The position numbers and the translations under genes were made by a program. From positions 2,134,799-2,198,798 of the forward strand of contig NZ_CP129104.1 of NCBI RefSeq assembly GCF_030406605.1: a stretch of DNA of 64,000 nucleotides, written 5' to 3'. Below the pieces are notes generated by a model. That model was not told where the DNA came from and ran no database searches. It was given only the letters and a program-made list of their open reading frames with translations. Source of the stretch: Curtobacterium sp. 458. Its GTDB lineage: Bacteria > Actinomycetota > Actinomycetes > Actinomycetales > Microbacteriaceae. Within the stretch, counting starts at the first letter, position 1. Every line of letters starts with the position of its first letter. Positions 16,144 through 25,380 of this stretch are shown here, piece after piece.

Positions 16144-17445
16144 ATGCGCACTGCCATCCGCGCACTGGCCATCACCGCGGCCGCGGCACTCACCGTGACC
16201 GGCCTCGCGGCCTGCTCCTCCGGAGGCTCCGGTTCGTCCGGCGACTCCAAGACGCTCACGTACTGGGCGTCGAACCAGGGGACGTCCCTCCAGAACGACA
16301 AGGAGGTGCTCACCCCGGTCCTCGAGAAGTTCACCAAGGAGACCGGGATCAAGGTCAACCTCCAGGTCATCGGCTGGAACGACCTGCAGAACAAGATCCA
16401 GACCGCCGTCACCTCGGGCCAGGGCCCGGACGTGGTCAACATCGGCAACACGTGGGCGACCTCGCTCCAGGCCACCGGCGCCTTCCAGGAGTTCGGTGAC
16501 TCGGAGATGAAGGCGATCGGCGGTGCCGACAAGTTCGGCAAGGTCGCGCTCTCCACCGGTGGCGCGCCCGGCAAGACCGTCACGAGCGTCCCGCTCTACG
16601 GCCTCGCGTACGGCCTGTACTACAACAAGCAGATGTTCAAGGACGCCGGCCTCGAGGCACCGACGACGTGGGAGGACCTCGTCACCGACGCCAAGAAGCT
16701 CACCACGGGCGGCAAGTACGGCTTCACCATCGCCGGTGGTTCGTACACCGAGAACTCGCACTTCGCGTTCATCAACTCGGCGCAGAACGGCGGCGAGTGG
16801 TTCGACAAGGACGGCAAGCCGACCTTCACGCAGAAGGCGAACGTCGACGGCATCAAGCGCTACCTCGACCTGATGCAGTCGGACAAGGTCGTCAACACCT
16901 CGAACGCGCAGTACGACAACGGCACCCAGGCGGTCTCGGACTTCGCGAACAAGAAGGCCGCGATGATGCTGACGCAGAACAACGCGAACAGCACGATCAC
17001 GTCGAACGGCATGTCGAAGGACGACTTCGGCGTGGTGCCCTTCCCGGCACCGCAGGGCGAGAAGGACATCGCGTCGTTCCCGGCCGGCATCAACCTGTCC
17101 ATCTTCAAGAACACGAAGAACAAGGACGGCGCCCTGAAGTTCGTCAAGTACATGACGAGCGCGGACACGCAGGCCACGCTCGACAAGCCGTACTCGGCCC
17201 TCCCGGTGCTCGCCTCCGCTGCTGACTCGGTCACCGACGAGCAGACGAAGACGTTCCTCGACATCTACAACAACAAGGCGAAGCCGCTCCCGCTGGTGCC
17301 CGCCGAGGACCAGTTCGAGTCGACGGTCGGCAAGGCGATGAACGACATGTTCGCCAAGATCGCGACCGGCGGAACGGTCTCCGACAGCGACATCAAGTCG
17401 GCGCTCCAGACCGCCCAGGACCAGGTGTCCCAGGCTGCCGGTTGA
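16144..17445 (+). CDS. Sugar ABC transporter substrate-binding lipoprotein
   Basis: A 433-residue extracellular family 1 (MalE-like) binding protein. A signal peptide (1-23) ends in the lipobox LAAC with lipidated Cys24, followed by a Ser/Gly linker. The mature part contains the typical LTYWASN start and NLQVIGWNDLQNKIQTA segment. It captures the sugar for the two permeases downstream. A hairpin at 17453-17493 lies between it and the permeases, which would give an excess of binding protein over permease. No ATPase gene is in this operon, so a shared MsiK-type ATPase is likely. Confidence 0.93.
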   Translation: MRTAIRALAITAAAALTVTGLAACSSGGSGSSGDSKTLTYWASNQGTSLQNDKEVLTPVLEKFTKETGIKVNLQVIGWNDLQNKIQTAVTSGQGPDVVNIGNTWATSLQATGAFQEFGDSEMKAIGGADKFGKVALSTGGAPGKTVTSVPLYGLAYGLYYNKQMFKDAGLEAPTTWEDLVTDAKKLTTGGKYGFTIAGGSYTENSHFAFINSAQNGGEWFDKDGKPTFTQKANVDGIKRYLDLMQSDKVVNTSNAQYDNGTQAVSDFANKKAAMMLTQNNANSTITSNGMSKDDFGVVPFPAPQGEKDIASFPAGINLSIFKNTKNKDGALKFVKYMTSADTQATLDKPYSALPVLASAADSVTDEQTKTFLDIYNNKAKPLPLVPAEDQFESTVGKAMNDMFAKIATGGTVSDSDIKSALQTAQDQVSQAAG

Positions 17446-17452
17446 TCCGCCT

Positions 17453-17493
17453 GGAGGCCCGGGTCGCGTCCGTCAGGACGCGCCCGGGCCTCC
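17453..17493 (+). terminator. Intercistronic hairpin after the binding-protein gene
   Basis: GGAGGCCCGGG and GCGTCC pair with GGACGC and CCCGGGCCTCC around GTCA. It belongs to the recurrent GGAGGC...GCCTCC family in this window and probably acts as a partial terminator. Confidence 0.75.
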
Positions 17494-17647
17494 ACCCCTC
17501 GCGTCCACCCCGTGACGCGAGCGCCAGCGCCTCCCACCCCGGCCACGCGCCGGGGGTGAGCCGATCGGCTCACGCACGCCGCGCCTCCCCGCCGCTGCCC
17601 CGGCCCGCGCGGCGCACCCGATCCTCCACCTCGCCGAAAGGCCCCGC

Positions 17648-18643
17648 ATGTCCACCTCGGTCCTGCCTGAATCCGAGCGCATCGACCTGACCCACACGAA
17701 GGCGCCGACCCTGTCGGGGCCCCAACCGGGTCGGAAGCCCAAGCGCCACTGGCTGCCGTACGCCCTCGTGGCTCCGGCGATCCTCTTCGAGCTGCTCATC
17801 CACATCGTCCCGATGCTCGTGGGCATCTGGATCTCGTTCATCCAGCTCACCAAGTACTTCATCGCCAACTGGGGTGCCGCGCCGTTCGCGGGCTTCCGGA
17901 ACTACTCGGTCGTCGTCGACTTCGACCAGGCGATCGGCAAGGGCGTCCTCAACTCGTTCCTCATCACGTGCGGCTTCACGGTGCTCGTGGTCGGACTCTC
18001 GTGGACGTTCGGCATGGCCGCTGCGGTCGCGCTGCAGAAGCCGTTCAAGGGCCGTGGCCTGTTCCGCACGCTCTTCCTCGTGCCGTACGCGCTGCCGATG
18101 TACGCCGGCATCATCACCTGGAAGTTCATGTTCCAGCGTGACTCCGGTGCGATCAACCACGTCCTGGTCGACCAGCTCGGGCTGTTCGGCGGGCAGGGGC
18201 CGTTCTGGCTCATCGGGTCGAACGCCTTCATCTCGGTCGTCGTCGTGGCGATCTGGAAGACCTGGCCGTTCGCGTTCCTCATGCTCATGGCCGGGCTGCA
18301 GTCCGTCCCGAACGACGTGTACGAAGCCGCCTCGGTGGACGGTGCGAAGCCGTTCCGCCAGTGGCGTTCGATCACACTGCCGATGGTGCGTCCGGTCAAC
18401 GTGACGCTCGTGCTCGTGATGTTCCTCTGGACGTTCAACGACTTCAACACGCCGTTCGTCCTGTTCGGCTCGACCGCGCAGCCCCCGGCCGCGGACCTGC
18501 TGAGCTTCCACATCTACAACGCGTCGTTCATCACCTGGAACTTCGGCTCCGGTGCCGCGATGAGCGTCCTGCTCCTCATCTTCCTGCTCATCGTCACGGG
18601 CATCTACCTCGCCGTGACCAACCGGAGGTCCGTCCGTGCGTGA
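17648..18643 (+). CDS. Sugar ABC transporter permease 1 (MalF type)
   Basis: A 331-residue membrane protein with six predicted helices starting near residue 40. The permease EAA loop is visible as YEAASVDGAKPFRQWRSITLP, which contacts the ATPase. ATG 17648 has a GAAAGG SD. The preceding 200 nt hold a hairpin and no gene. It overlaps the second permease gene by 8 nt, so the two are made together. It forms the channel for the sugar captured by the upstream lipoprotein. Confidence 0.93.
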   Translation: MSTSVLPESERIDLTHTKAPTLSGPQPGRKPKRHWLPYALVAPAILFELLIHIVPMLVGIWISFIQLTKYFIANWGAAPFAGFRNYSVVVDFDQAIGKGVLNSFLITCGFTVLVVGLSWTFGMAAAVALQKPFKGRGLFRTLFLVPYALPMYAGIITWKFMFQRDSGAINHVLVDQLGLFGGQGPFWLIGSNAFISVVVVAIWKTWPFAFLMLMAGLQSVPNDVYEAASVDGAKPFRQWRSITLPMVRPVNVTLVLVMFLWTFNDFNTPFVLFGSTAQPPAADLLSFHIYNASFITWNFGSGAAMSVLLLIFLLIVTGIYLAVTNRRSVRA

Positions 18644-19475
18644 GACAGTCGGCGCCAAGTCCTTCAAGATCGTCACCCTGGTCCTGCTGACCCTGTTCAC
18701 GGTCGTCCCGCTCTACGTCATGATCACGACGGCGATCAAGCCGCTCGGTGACGTGCAGAACGACTTCACGTGGATCCCCACGAACATCACCTTCCAGCCG
18801 TTCATCGACATGTGGTCGACGGTGCCGCTGGGGCAGTACTTCATCAACTCGCTCGTGGTGTGCACGGTCGCGACGGTGTTCTCGCTGATCATCGCCACGT
18901 TCGCGGCGTACGGCGTCTCGCGCTGGAACTTCAAGGGCAAGAGCACCTTCACCACCGCGGTGCTCTCGACCCAGATGTTCCCGGGCGTGCTGTTCCTGCT
19001 CCCGCTGTTCCTCATCTTCACGAACCTCGGGAACGCGCTCGGCATCCAGCTCGTCGGGTCGTGGCTCGGCCTGATCATCACCTACCTGACGTTCACGCTG
19101 CCGTTCTCGATCTGGATGCTCGCGGGCTACTTCGAGACCATCCCGCGGGAGCTCGACGAGGCCGCGATGGTCGACGGCTCCGGACCGATGGGTGCGCTGT
19201 TCCGGGTGATCCTGCCCTCGGCCCGTCCCGGGCTCGTGGCGGTCGGGATCTACTCGTTCATGACCGCCTGGGGTGAGGTCCTCTTCGCCTCGGTCATGAC
19301 GAACGGCAACGGCTCGACGCTCGCGGTCGGCCTGCAGCAGTACTCCACGCAGACGAACGTGTACTGGAACCAGATCATGGCGGCGTCGCTCGTCGTGTCG
19401 ATTCCGGTCGTGGTCGCGTTCCTCATCGTGCAGCGGCAGTTCGTGGCCGGCCTGACCGCCGGCGCGGTGAAGTAG
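18636..19475 (+). CDS. Sugar ABC transporter permease 2 (MalG type)
   Basis: A 279-residue partner permease with six helices, the first at about 13-35. The EAA loop is DEAAMVDGSGPMGALFRVILP. GTG 18636 lies inside the end of the previous gene. The operon ends in a perfect 19-bp hairpin 13 nt after the stop. Confidence 0.93.
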   Translation: MRETVGAKSFKIVTLVLLTLFTVVPLYVMITTAIKPLGDVQNDFTWIPTNITFQPFIDMWSTVPLGQYFINSLVVCTVATVFSLIIATFAAYGVSRWNFKGKSTFTTAVLSTQMFPGVLFLLPLFLIFTNLGNALGIQLVGSWLGLIITYLTFTLPFSIWMLAGYFETIPRELDEAAMVDGSGPMGALFRVILPSARPGLVAVGIYSFMTAWGEVLFASVMTNGNGSTLAVGLQQYSTQTNVYWNQIMAASLVVSIPVVVAFLIVQRQFVAGLTAGAVK

Positions 19476-19488
19476 CCGCGACCAACTC

Positions 19489-19529
19489 CGGGAGGCGCGG
19501 TGCGGGTCCGACCCGCACCGCGCCTCCCG
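19489..19529 (+). terminator. Terminator of the sugar operon
   Basis: A perfect 19-bp stem starting CGGGAGGCGCGG with a CCG loop. It is the best-conserved member of the window's GGGAGGC hairpin family. Confidence 0.88.
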
Positions 19530-19558
19530 TCCGTGTGCCGCGGTGCCCGTCGCTGTCG

Positions 19559-19689
19559 GAAAGCGACAGATCGGTGGGCGCGGAGGCGCGCAGACCGTCG
19601 CTTTCGTGAGTCGGCCGCCACGCTCGGACGCGAAAGCGACAGATGCCCGCCGGCGGAGGCCGGCAGCATGTCGCTCTCGCGAGAGCGAC
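19559..19689. repeat. Cluster of palindromes with GAAAGCGAC/GTCGCTTTC arms
   Basis: Two neighbouring stem-loop units (19559-19605 and 19632-19678) share the arms GAAAGCGAC and GTCGCTTTC (or GTCGCTCTC). The second runs into a perfect 20-bp palindrome at 19670-19689. No coding potential is visible; this fills the 263-bp gap before the propeller gene. It looks like a REP-type element. Confidence 0.7.
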
Positions 19690-19738
19690 ACGATCCCGGC
19701 ACCGCGACCTCCACCACCCGACCCGACAGGATGGACCC

Positions 19739-20683
19739 ATGAGCGAACCCCGCGGACGGCAGCTGCTGCCGGGTCAGACCAGCCGCGTGCACGTGTACGA
19801 CGTCGCGACGCGGACGAGCCGCCTCGTGTTCGAGTCGAAGACGGTGCTCGTCGAGGCACCGAACGTCCTCGACGACGGCACGCTGGTGCTGAACGGGAAC
19901 GGCGACCTCTGGCTGCTGCGGCTGCCCGACCCGGGCGACGACCGCGTGCTCGACGAGGGCGCACTCGTGCCGGTGCCGATGCCCGGGGTCGAGGAGATCA
20001 ACAACGACCACGTGCTCGACCCCTCCGACGGCTCGGTCGTGGTGAGCGCACGGAACGGGGAGCTCTACCGGGTGCCGCTGCCCGACGGTGGTTCCGCGGA
20101 GCAGCTCACCGACACGACGACCGTGCTCCCGACGACGCGGAAGTTCTACCTGCACGGGATCGCGCCGGACGGGAGCGCCCTCGCAGCCATCGTCGGTGAG
20201 CTCAGCCCCGAGGGCGTGTGGACGACCGACGTCGCGAGCGTCGACCCGACGACCGGCGAGCCGACGTTCCGGACACGCGACGGGTTCCCCGACGACGGGT
20301 GCACGATCACGCCCGACGGCGGCACCTGGCTGTTCAACACCGAACGCTTCACCCCGGGGACCGCGCAGCTCGCGAGCCTCTGGCCGGGGCAGGACGAGCC
20401 GGTGCAGATCACGAACGACGACCGGGTGAACTGGTTCCCGCACCTGTCCCCGGACGGTTCGCACCTGCTGTACCTCTCGTACGAGCCGGGCGTGCAGGGG
20501 CACCCGGCCGACCACCGCGTGGAGCTGCGGCTGCTGCCGGGTGTCCTCGCACGGGGCGCGCGGATCGCCGTGCTGCCGGAGACGCTCGTCACGCTGGACG
20601 GCGGCCAGGGGACCGTGAACGTGCCGCCGTGGTCGCCGGACTCACGGTGGTTCGCGTACTGCGACTACCCGGTCGGCGGGTAG
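19739..20683 (+). CDS. TolB-like beta-propeller protein
   Basis: A 314-residue protein made of WD40/TolB-like repeats, seen as repeated blades with phrases such as LSPDGSHLLYLSY and WSPDSRWFAY. It has no signal peptide or membrane helix, so it should be cytoplasmic. Similar proteins often sit next to sugar-utilisation operons, as here, but a function is not established. CAGGAT ends 6 nt before ATG 19739, a weak leaderless-type promoter; longer frames upstream run through the palindrome cluster and are rejected. Confidence 0.78.
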   Translation: MSEPRGRQLLPGQTSRVHVYDVATRTSRLVFESKTVLVEAPNVLDDGTLVLNGNGDLWLLRLPDPGDDRVLDEGALVPVPMPGVEEINNDHVLDPSDGSVVVSARNGELYRVPLPDGGSAEQLTDTTTVLPTTRKFYLHGIAPDGSALAAIVGELSPEGVWTTDVASVDPTTGEPTFRTRDGFPDDGCTITPDGGTWLFNTERFTPGTAQLASLWPGQDEPVQITNDDRVNWFPHLSPDGSHLLYLSYEPGVQGHPADHRVELRLLPGVLARGARIAVLPETLVTLDGGQGTVNVPPWSPDSRWFAYCDYPVGG

Positions 20684-20711
20684 CGCGGCGGGCGGGCCGC
20701 GCCCCGTCGCC

Positions 20712-20779
20712 CGAGACTCGCCTGAGCGGACAGTTCCGCGGCGGATGGACCGCGAAACTGTCCGCTGGGCCGAGACTCG
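20712..20779. repeat. Palindromic element bordered by CGAGACTCG
   Basis: CGAGACTCG occurs at both ends as a direct repeat (20712 and 20771). Inside, AGCGGACAGTT (20725-20735) pairs with AACTGTCCGCT (20756-20766). It lies in the convergent gap between the propeller gene and the ABC ATPase gene and may also act as a terminator. Confidence 0.75.
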
Positions 20780-20825
20780 GGCCGTGCGCGCAGCCGGCGC
20801 CCGGCCCGCGCCGCGGCCGCGCCCG

Positions 20826-21686
20826 CTACACCTCGCGGACCTGGCCCTGCTTGATGTGCAGCCGGCGTTCCGCGCGACGTGCCACCCACGAGTCGTGCGT
20901 CACGATGACCACGGTCAACCCGCGCTCTTTCCACTGCCGCTCGATGAGGCCCATGATCTCGTCGCGCGTCCCCTCGTCGAGCGCGCCGGTCGGCTCGTCC
21001 GCCAGCAGCACGGACGGGTTCTTCACGAGCGCTCGGGCGATCGCGACGCGCTGCTGCTGCCCACCGGACAGCTCGGCCGGCAGGTGGTCGAGCCGTTCGC
21101 CGAGGCCGACCTCCCGGAGCGCCGCCGTCGCACGGTCGCGCACCTCGGACCGCGAGCGGTTCGCGAGCGCCCCGGCGAACGCGGTCTCGACGTTCTCCAG
21201 CGCGGTCAACGTCGGGATGAGGTTGAAGTTCTGGAACACGAACCCGATCTCGGTCGCCCGGAGGTCGGTGAGCGCACCGTCGCCGAGCTTCGCCACGTCG
21301 TGCTCGCCCAGCATGACGCTCCCGGCGGTCGGCCGGTCGAGGGCGCCGAGCATCTGCAGGAGCGTCGACTTCCCGCCGCCGGTCGGCCCCTGGACCGCGA
21401 CGAGCTGCCCCTGCGGGATCTCCAGGTCGACGTTCGTCAGCGCGGTGACGGTGCGCTGCTTCTGCTTGTACGTCTTGCTCACGTTGTGCAGGCGGTAGAT
21501 CGGCCGGGAGGCACGGCTCGCCTCCGTCGCGGACGCTGCGGTCGTCGTGGTGGTCACGGTGGCTCCTGTCGGGTCGGGGGTGGCGGGTGCCGGCGCGGCC
21601 GCCGGTGTCGGTCCGGACGGCACGGCGCGCGTGCCGGTGTGCGGTGCGGGCTGGACGGCGTGCGTGCCGGTGTGCGGCGCGGGCAT
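20826..21686 (-). CDS. ABC transporter ATP-binding protein (MacB/LolD type)
   Basis: A 286-residue ATPase of the MacB/LolD/FtsE group. Walker A is GPTGGGKST, the signature is LSGGQQQR and Walker B is LLADEPTGALD. The first 60 residues are Pro/Ala/Thr-rich and contain a duplicated PAPHTGT unit. ATG 21686 shares one base with the stop of the permease gene (TGATG), so the pair is translationally coupled. It would power the MacB-like permease upstream. Confidence 0.92.
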   Translation of the reverse strand: MPAPHTGTHAVQPAPHTGTRAVPSGPTPAAAPAPATPDPTGATVTTTTTAASATEASRASRPIYRLHNVSKTYKQKQRTVTALTNVDLEIPQGQLVAVQGPTGGGKSTLLQMLGALDRPTAGSVMLGEHDVAKLGDGALTDLRATEIGFVFQNFNLIPTLTALENVETAFAGALANRSRSEVRDRATAALREVGLGERLDHLPAELSGGQQQRVAIARALVKNPSVLLADEPTGALDEGTRDEIMGLIERQWKERGLTVVIVTHDSWVARRAERRLHIKQGQVREV

Positions 21687-23218
21687 CAGCCCACGCTCCG
21701 CAGCGCCTCGGCGGGCCGGAGCCGGCTCGCGCGCCAACCGCCGAGTGCTCCGGCGAGGAGACCACCGAGGACGGCGAGGCCGATGGCGAGGAGGATCACC
21801 TCGACGGTCACGGGCGCGTGCAGCACGACGTCCGACGTGCTCGCCGTGGTCCCGCCGCCGCCGAAGCCGCCGGCCGGTGCGCCGCCGGTGGTCCCGCCGC
21901 CTGCTGCCTGGGTCGCCGCACCACCGGGGAACCCGCCGCCTCCGGCGCCGCCGCGCGTCGACGTCGAGGCGCTCGCCGAGACGGTCGGGGCGATGACGTT
22001 CACCACGAGGATACCGACGAGCCCGGCAGCGGCGCCGATCACTCCGCCGATGAGGCCCTGGACGAGCGACTCACCAGCGACCTGCCGGGTGATCCGGCCG
22101 TTCGACCAGCCGATGGCCTTGAGGGTGCCGAACTCCCGCGTGCGCCGCGTGACGCCGGAGATGGTGAAGAGGATCGCGATGAGGAACGCCGCGGCGAGGA
22201 CGACGACCGACAGCCACGTGCCGAGGTTCGACACGAGCGTGGACGCGGTGCTCAGCGAGCCGGAGACGCTCGACGCGAGGTCGGCCTCGGTCGAGACGGT
22301 CGCGCTCGACAGCTCGGACTGCAGCGCGGTCTTGATCGTGCTGACGTCGGACGAGGACTCCGCGGAGACGTAGATGGAGGTGACCTTGCCGTCGAGGTCG
22401 GCGAGGGACTGTGCGGTGTCGAGCGGCACGTACGTGTTCGACCCGGTGGTGCTCGACGAGCCGGTCGAGGCCACGATGCCGATGACGGTGAACTTCGTGC
22501 CGCCGATCTCGAGGGTGTCCCCGACGGTCTTGTCCTCGCTCTTCGCGTACGAGCTGTCGAGCACGACGACGTCCTTGCCGGCGTCGGCCGACGTGAACGT
22601 CCGGCCCTTCGTGGTCTCGGTGCTCGTGAGCGGCCCGACGGTTTCGCCGGAGACCGGGATGCCCGTGACGGTGAACGAGTCGACGTTGAACGAGCCGCCC
22701 CCGAAGCCACCGCCCTCGCCGCCGCTCGGCGGGCCCTGCTGCGTGCCGCTGTCGTCGGAACCACTGCTGCTGCCGGACGAGCTGCTCCCGCTGCTGTTCT
22801 GCTGCACCTGGCCGGAGAACGTCGTGTTCTCGAGCGTGAGGACGCCGGTGGCCGCCTTGACCCCGGCCGTCGACGTGACCGTGGAGAGGTTCGACGCGTT
22901 CAACGTGCTCGTCCCGCGGGCGACCGCGAGCCGGGACTGTGAGAGGTCGGTCGAGCCACTGTCACTCCCCGAGCGGCTGCCGAAGTCGAACGACGGCCGT
23001 CCGGTGCTCGACGACGACGGCTGCTCGGTCTTCGTGACGGTGATGTCGGTGCCGACGCCGTACACGGACGACAGGACGCTCGACTGCGCGGTCTTCACCC
23101 CGCTCGCGATCGACGACACGATGACGACCAGGGCGATGGCGAGCGCCATGCCGATGGCGATGATGACCGTCTGCTTCCGGCGGTTCGTGAGCTCGCGCCT
23201 GAGGTAGGTCAGGAACAT
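21686..23218 (-). CDS. MacB-like/FtsX-family ABC transporter permease
   Basis: A 510-residue type VII ABC permease: one N-terminal helix (about 17-40), a large extracytoplasmic domain (about 41-330) with two Ser/Gly-rich low-complexity patches, then an FtsX domain with three helices near the C-terminus. A Gly/Ala-rich insertion lies between the last two helices. Such exporters move peptides, toxins or lipoproteins, or act as mechanotransmitters; the substrate is unknown. A spontaneous SD (CGAGGAGAA) precedes ATG 23218. Confidence 0.9.
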   Translation of the reverse strand: MFLTYLRRELTNRRKQTVIIAIGMALAIALVVIVSSIASGVKTAQSSVLSSVYGVGTDITVTKTEQPSSSSTGRPSFDFGSRSGSDSGSTDLSQSRLAVARGTSTLNASNLSTVTSTAGVKAATGVLTLENTTFSGQVQQNSSGSSSSGSSSGSDDSGTQQGPPSGGEGGGFGGGSFNVDSFTVTGIPVSGETVGPLTSTETTKGRTFTSADAGKDVVVLDSSYAKSEDKTVGDTLEIGGTKFTVIGIVASTGSSSTTGSNTYVPLDTAQSLADLDGKVTSIYVSAESSSDVSTIKTALQSELSSATVSTEADLASSVSGSLSTASTLVSNLGTWLSVVVLAAAFLIAILFTISGVTRRTREFGTLKAIGWSNGRITRQVAGESLVQGLIGGVIGAAAGLVGILVVNVIAPTVSASASTSTRGGAGGGGFPGGAATQAAGGGTTGGAPAGGFGGGGTTASTSDVVLHAPVTVEVILLAIGLAVLGGLLAGALGGWRASRLRPAEALRSVG

Positions 23219-23305
23219 GGTTCTCCTCGGTGTTGGGGACGAGGAGACCGTAGGGAGGCAGTCGATGAGCCGTGCTGCCGGATCCCAAGAAGATCCGATG
23301 AAGCC

Positions 23306-24025
23306 TCAGCCGGCGTCGCCGTACGTCATGCGGAGGTGCTCCGCGTAGCCCCCGGGCGTCCTGCCGACGAACCGTCCGCTCGTCACGACCGGGAACGCCG
23401 TCGTCGCCCGGACGTCGAGACCGAGCGCCCGAGCCCGCTCCACGAGCCGCACGTCCTCGTGCTCGGGCACCGGGTCGAAGCCGCCGAGCGCACGGTGGGC
23501 ATCGGCCCGCACGCCGAGGTTCGCGCCGTGCACGTGACCGAGCGTCGCGCCCGGCGGGTGTGCGAGCCGCCACCTCGCGAGCACGGCCGGTTCGAGGTCG
23601 TCGGGCTCCGGGACGACGGCACCCACGAGCACGTGGGCCCCGGCGGCGAGGGCGTCGGCCTGCTGGACGAGCCACGCCCCGTGCACCCGCGAGTCCGCGT
23701 CCGTGTGCGCGAGCCAGTGCTCCGCGTCGGGTCCGCCGGCACGGAGGGCGTGGCGTGCGCCGGTGCTGCGCGCCCGCCCCACCCCGACCGGAGCCGTGAC
23801 GACGACGTCGAGCGTCGTGCTCCGCCAGGTCGGGTCGGCCGCGGTCCGAGCCCCCAGGGCTTCCGCGGTGCGGTCCGTGCACCCGTCGAGGACCACCGTG
23901 ACGCCGACCTCGACGGCGGGCCGCTCCCGGTGGAGCTCGCGCACCGCGGCCGCGAGCGCGTCGACACACGCGGCGATGGTGTCCTCCTCGTCGTGCGCTG
24001 GGACGACCACGTCGAGGCGCGTCAC
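23306..24025 (-). CDS. Family 2 glycosyltransferase
   Basis: A 239-residue GT-A enzyme that should transfer a nucleotide-activated sugar. It begins with the family start VVVPAHDEEDT and carries a DxD-type motif in HTDADSRVHG that would bind the metal and sugar nucleotide. No membrane helices are seen, so it is not a processive NodC-type synthase. GTG 24025 overlaps the stop of the upstream gene by 4 nt (GTGA). It is the last gene of a three-gene overlapping operon. Confidence 0.88.
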   Translation of the reverse strand: MTRLDVVVPAHDEEDTIAACVDALAAAVRELHRERPAVEVGVTVVLDGCTDRTAEALGARTAADPTWRSTTLDVVVTAPVGVGRARSTGARHALRAGGPDAEHWLAHTDADSRVHGAWLVQQADALAAGAHVLVGAVVPEPDDLEPAVLARWRLAHPPGATLGHVHGANLGVRADAHRALGGFDPVPEHEDVRLVERARALGLDVRATTAFPVVTSGRFVGRTPGGYAEHLRMTYGDAG

Positions 24026-25380
24026 CGGACGAGCCCCTCGGAACGGGCGACCGAGGACACCGCGGGACCGGGCAGGACGCTCAGCACGAAGTCCTCCTCG
24101 ACGTGCCGGACGAGTGCTGGCCGGGGCCAGCGTCCGGCGATCCGGGCGTCGACGGTGTCGCCGTCGGACACCGCCCCGTCGTCCGGGTGCCGCCAGTGGC
24201 AGGCGACGAGGACCCCGTCGTCGTCGAGCGAACCCAGGACCCGGTCGATCGTGCGGTCGAGGTCCGCCGGAGCGAGGTAGTAGCCGATCTCGGAGAGCAC
24301 GACGAGGTCGAAGCGTCCGTCCGGCCACTCGTCGGGGAGCGCGGCCCGCACGAACCGGGCCCCCGGCGCACGGACCCGCGCCCGGGCGAGCGGCGCCTCG
24401 GAGATGTCCGTGCCGAGCACCCGGTCGGCCCGCTCGGTCAGGGCCGCGGTGAGCACCCCGGTGGCACAGCCGAGCTCGAGGGCGGACCGGTACCGCTCGC
24501 GGGGGAGCGCGGCCACCGTCACCGCCCGCTTCCGCCGTTCGTACCAGGAGCCGTCGAAGTCCCAGCCCTCGGGCTTGCGGGCGTAGTGCGCGTCGAACGA
24601 CTCCCGCGAGCGGGACACCGGGGCGGCGTCCGGCGCGAAGAACCACTCGGTCGGCCGGAGGTGGTGCGCGGCGTGCCGCTCGTCCACGATCGCCTCGTCG
24701 CCCGGGGCCGGCGAGAGCGGCCGGGTCTGCGAACGGTGGGCGGCGAGGGCGGCGCGCTTCCGGTCGAGCACGTCCGACGACAGCGCCAGCGCGCGAGCAC
24801 GGTCCCAGGGTGCGGAGGAGGCGTCCGGGTCGTCCCAGTGCCAGGCCCAGACCGGGTACTCCAGCAGGGCTGCCCGTGGGGCGTCGGCGACGACGGCGGC
24901 CGTGACCTCGCCCGCGATCCGGTGGTCGCGGTGCCCATCGCCGCGCCACGGTGCGACCACGAGCACCCGTCCGGGTGCGGCGGTGAGTCGTTCGTGGAGC
25001 GCCGCCCGGAGCACTTCGGCGTGCTCCCGGACACCGCCGTCCGGCACCGCGAGCGACGTCGCCGCCGCTGCCGGGTCCAGGACCGCCAGCGCGTCCCGGA
25101 ACTCCCGCTCCCGACGCGCGCCGAGGTCCTGTTCGCCGGTGGTGGGCGAGTCGGGGTGGGAGCGCTCGCCGCGGGTGACGAGCAGCACCTCGACGGGCAG
25201 CCCCCGGTCGCCCGCGGTCGCGACGAGGCCGCCGGCGCCGAGGGTCTCGTCGTCGGGGTGCGGCGCGACCACGAGCACGGCGTCGAACCGGCCCGGGTCG
25301 ACCGGCTCGGCGCGGACCGTGTCGAGGAAGGACGTCCACCGCGCCGGGTCGGTCCCGGGCTCCCGGTGGTCGAAGCTCAC
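24022..25380 (-). CDS. PIG-L deacetylase fused to a NodS-like SAM methyltransferase
   Basis: A 452-residue two-domain enzyme. The N-terminal half (about 35-225) is a PIG-L/LmbE N-acetyl-sugar deacetylase with the zinc motif APHPDDETLG and a later HRDH. The C-terminal half (about 255-420) is a class I methyltransferase: a NodS-like entry (WYERRKRAVTVAALPRERY) and motif I ELGCATG. One protein could thus deacetylate an amino sugar and methylate it. GTG 25380 overlaps the upstream stop by 4 nt, and its own stop overlaps the glycosyltransferase start. Substrates are not known. Confidence 0.87.
   Translation of the reverse strand: MSFDHREPGTDPARWTSFLDTVRAEPVDPGRFDAVLVVAPHPDDETLGAGGLVATAGDRGLPVEVLLVTRGERSHPDSPTTGEQDLGARREREFRDALAVLDPAAAATSLAVPDGGVREHAEVLRAALHERLTAAPGRVLVVAPWRGDGHRDHRIAGEVTAAVVADAPRAALLEYPVWAWHWDDPDASSAPWDRARALALSSDVLDRKRAALAAHRSQTRPLSPAPGDEAIVDERHAAHHLRPTEWFFAPDAAPVSRSRESFDAHYARKPEGWDFDGSWYERRKRAVTVAALPRERYRSALELGCATGVLTAALTERADRVLGTDISEAPLARARVRAPGARFVRAALPDEWPDGRFDLVVLSEIGYYLAPADLDRTIDRVLGSLDDDGVLVACHWRHPDDGAVSDGDTVDARIAGRWPRPALVRHVEEDFVLSVLPGPAVSSVARSEGLVR

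Noticed and set aside
20712..20779. An insertion sequence with terminal repeats
   Set aside because: The element is under 70 bp, has no transposase and no clear target duplication.
23306..25380. A true nodulation-factor operon
   Set aside because: Only the methyltransferase domain resembles a Nod protein. The deacetylase is PIG-L rather than NodB, the glycosyltransferase lacks NodC-type membrane helices, and no NodA is present.
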